From Stercorarius parasiticus (taxonomy: Eukaryota; Chordata; Aves; Charadriiformes; Stercorariidae), in assembly GCA_013396915.1 (NCBI GenBank), contig VWZL01002210.1, positions 321,613 through 385,612 of the forward strand: 64,000 nucleotides of DNA, in the 5' to 3' direction. Of the stretch, positions 63,428-64,000 are shown in pieces. How positions within the stretch are numbered: the stretch's first letter is position 1; every line of letters starts with the position of its first letter. A model generated the notes under the pieces. It was not told where the DNA came from and made no database searches. It was given only the letters and a program-made list of their open reading frames with translations. A program made the position numbers and the translations under genes.

Positions 63428-63441
63428 AAAAAAAAAAAAAA
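63428..63441 (+). repeat. Poly-A run (A14)
   Basis: Fourteen A residues follow TCTGGGG. A nearby CAAA-type run lies at 63382-63396. Nothing upstream looks like a retrotransposed body. Confidence 0.9.
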
Positions 63442-64000
63442 GGATGTAGGGTGTTTACTATGAGTTGTCAATAGCTGGAGGTGTTTGCCAAGAGGTTTAT
63501 GATGTTCATAACAGGAGTTTCTTCCACCCACTCTGTCTTGGGGTTCATTTGTGTTTCTTTTTATACATTACCCTATCAAAGCCTGCTTCCTTTTTGCTGG
63601 TTCCTGGCTGAATCCCATCTGGAAGATGACCTGGTTTCTGAAGTTTTGTATTTTAGGTGTATCCCAAAATACCCCTGCCTAAGAAGTTAGAGACCTAGTT
63701 CTTGAGGATGTCTGAAGGGGATCAAGAAAGTAGGGAATTGGCATTTTATTTTCATATGTAACCTTTATGTATGTCTAGTAAGCATACTGGTTGCTCTGAG
63801 AACAGCGAAAAATATGGTATTATGATTGTAATAGCTTGACGCTTAGGTTGAAGTGAAGACAAAGAGGTACAGCTATTTATAACCTACTGTTTAGAGACTT
63901 TAGTGAGTAGGAGACATTGACCATAGGTTCATTCACTGAAACCTGAGAAGATTTAAATGAATTTTTGGTGAACATGTCTGGTAGAGGAACCCAGCACACT

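Larger units (their letters stand above)
59215..64000. other. Unique AT-rich non-coding DNA to the window end
   Basis: No gene or transposon is recognised. Homopolymers occur at 59994-60008 (A15) and 63428-63441 (A14). A cluster of homeodomain-like AT motifs at 60820-60930 is discussed in the findings. The word ATCAATAAA recurs three times at about 61470-61512. Confidence 0.5.

Noticed and set aside
1..64000. CRISPR arrays, bacterial operons or prokaryotic systems
   Set aside because: No spaced direct repeats of the right type, no dense coding and no ribosome-binding layout. The CR1 and LTR content shows vertebrate, bird-like DNA.

Overview
The window looks like nuclear DNA from a bird. The evidence is a set of CR1 (chicken repeat 1) LINE copies, several ending in the avian CR1 3' signature of short ATTCTATG-type repeats. 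There are also three or four solo-type LTRs of the kind common in bird genomes, which I match from memory of avian sequence, not from a search. The background is AT-rich and full of stops in all frames. No protein-coding gene can be recognised. The longest open frames are all explained by CR1 reverse transcriptase, LTR sequence or low-complexity DNA. The window is best read as a long intron or an intergenic desert.

Layout: a CR1 3' tail opens the window (1-124), followed by about 6 kb of unique AT-rich DNA and a 3' CR1 fragment on the minus strand (6148-6565). After another unique stretch comes a dense transposable-element zone at 12-33 kb. It holds a truncated LTR (12070-12650, minus), an ERVL-like solo LTR (12981-13817, plus) that carries an apparent assembly duplication around a single N, and a second copy of the first LTR family (14365-15926, minus) split by a younger CR1 (15400-15859, plus). 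It continues with a decayed CR1 carrying most of the reverse transcriptase domain (16944-18410, plus), CR1 fragments on the minus strand (19085-19510, 21673-22925, 30381-31565), a very decayed LINE-like remnant (24370-24650) and a divergent LTR (32815-33475).

From 33.5 to 48.9 kb and from 52.4 to 64 kb almost no mobile DNA is recognisable. These stretches hold unique AT-rich sequence, homopolymers, a CA-rich patch near 35.3-35.6 kb and a (TTTTA)-type tract near 54.3 kb. Two more CR1 3' fragments sit at 48945-49224 and 51893-52360, both plus.

I found no convincing new biological system. The most useful observations are the assembly artefact at 13226-13798, the datable nesting of CR1 inside an LTR, a degenerate tandem repeat inside the LTR, a CR1 copy with an internal deletion and a lost catalytic aspartate, and a few splice-site-bounded open segments that could be exons of an unseen host gene. 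The exon candidates are weak and need comparative or transcript data.
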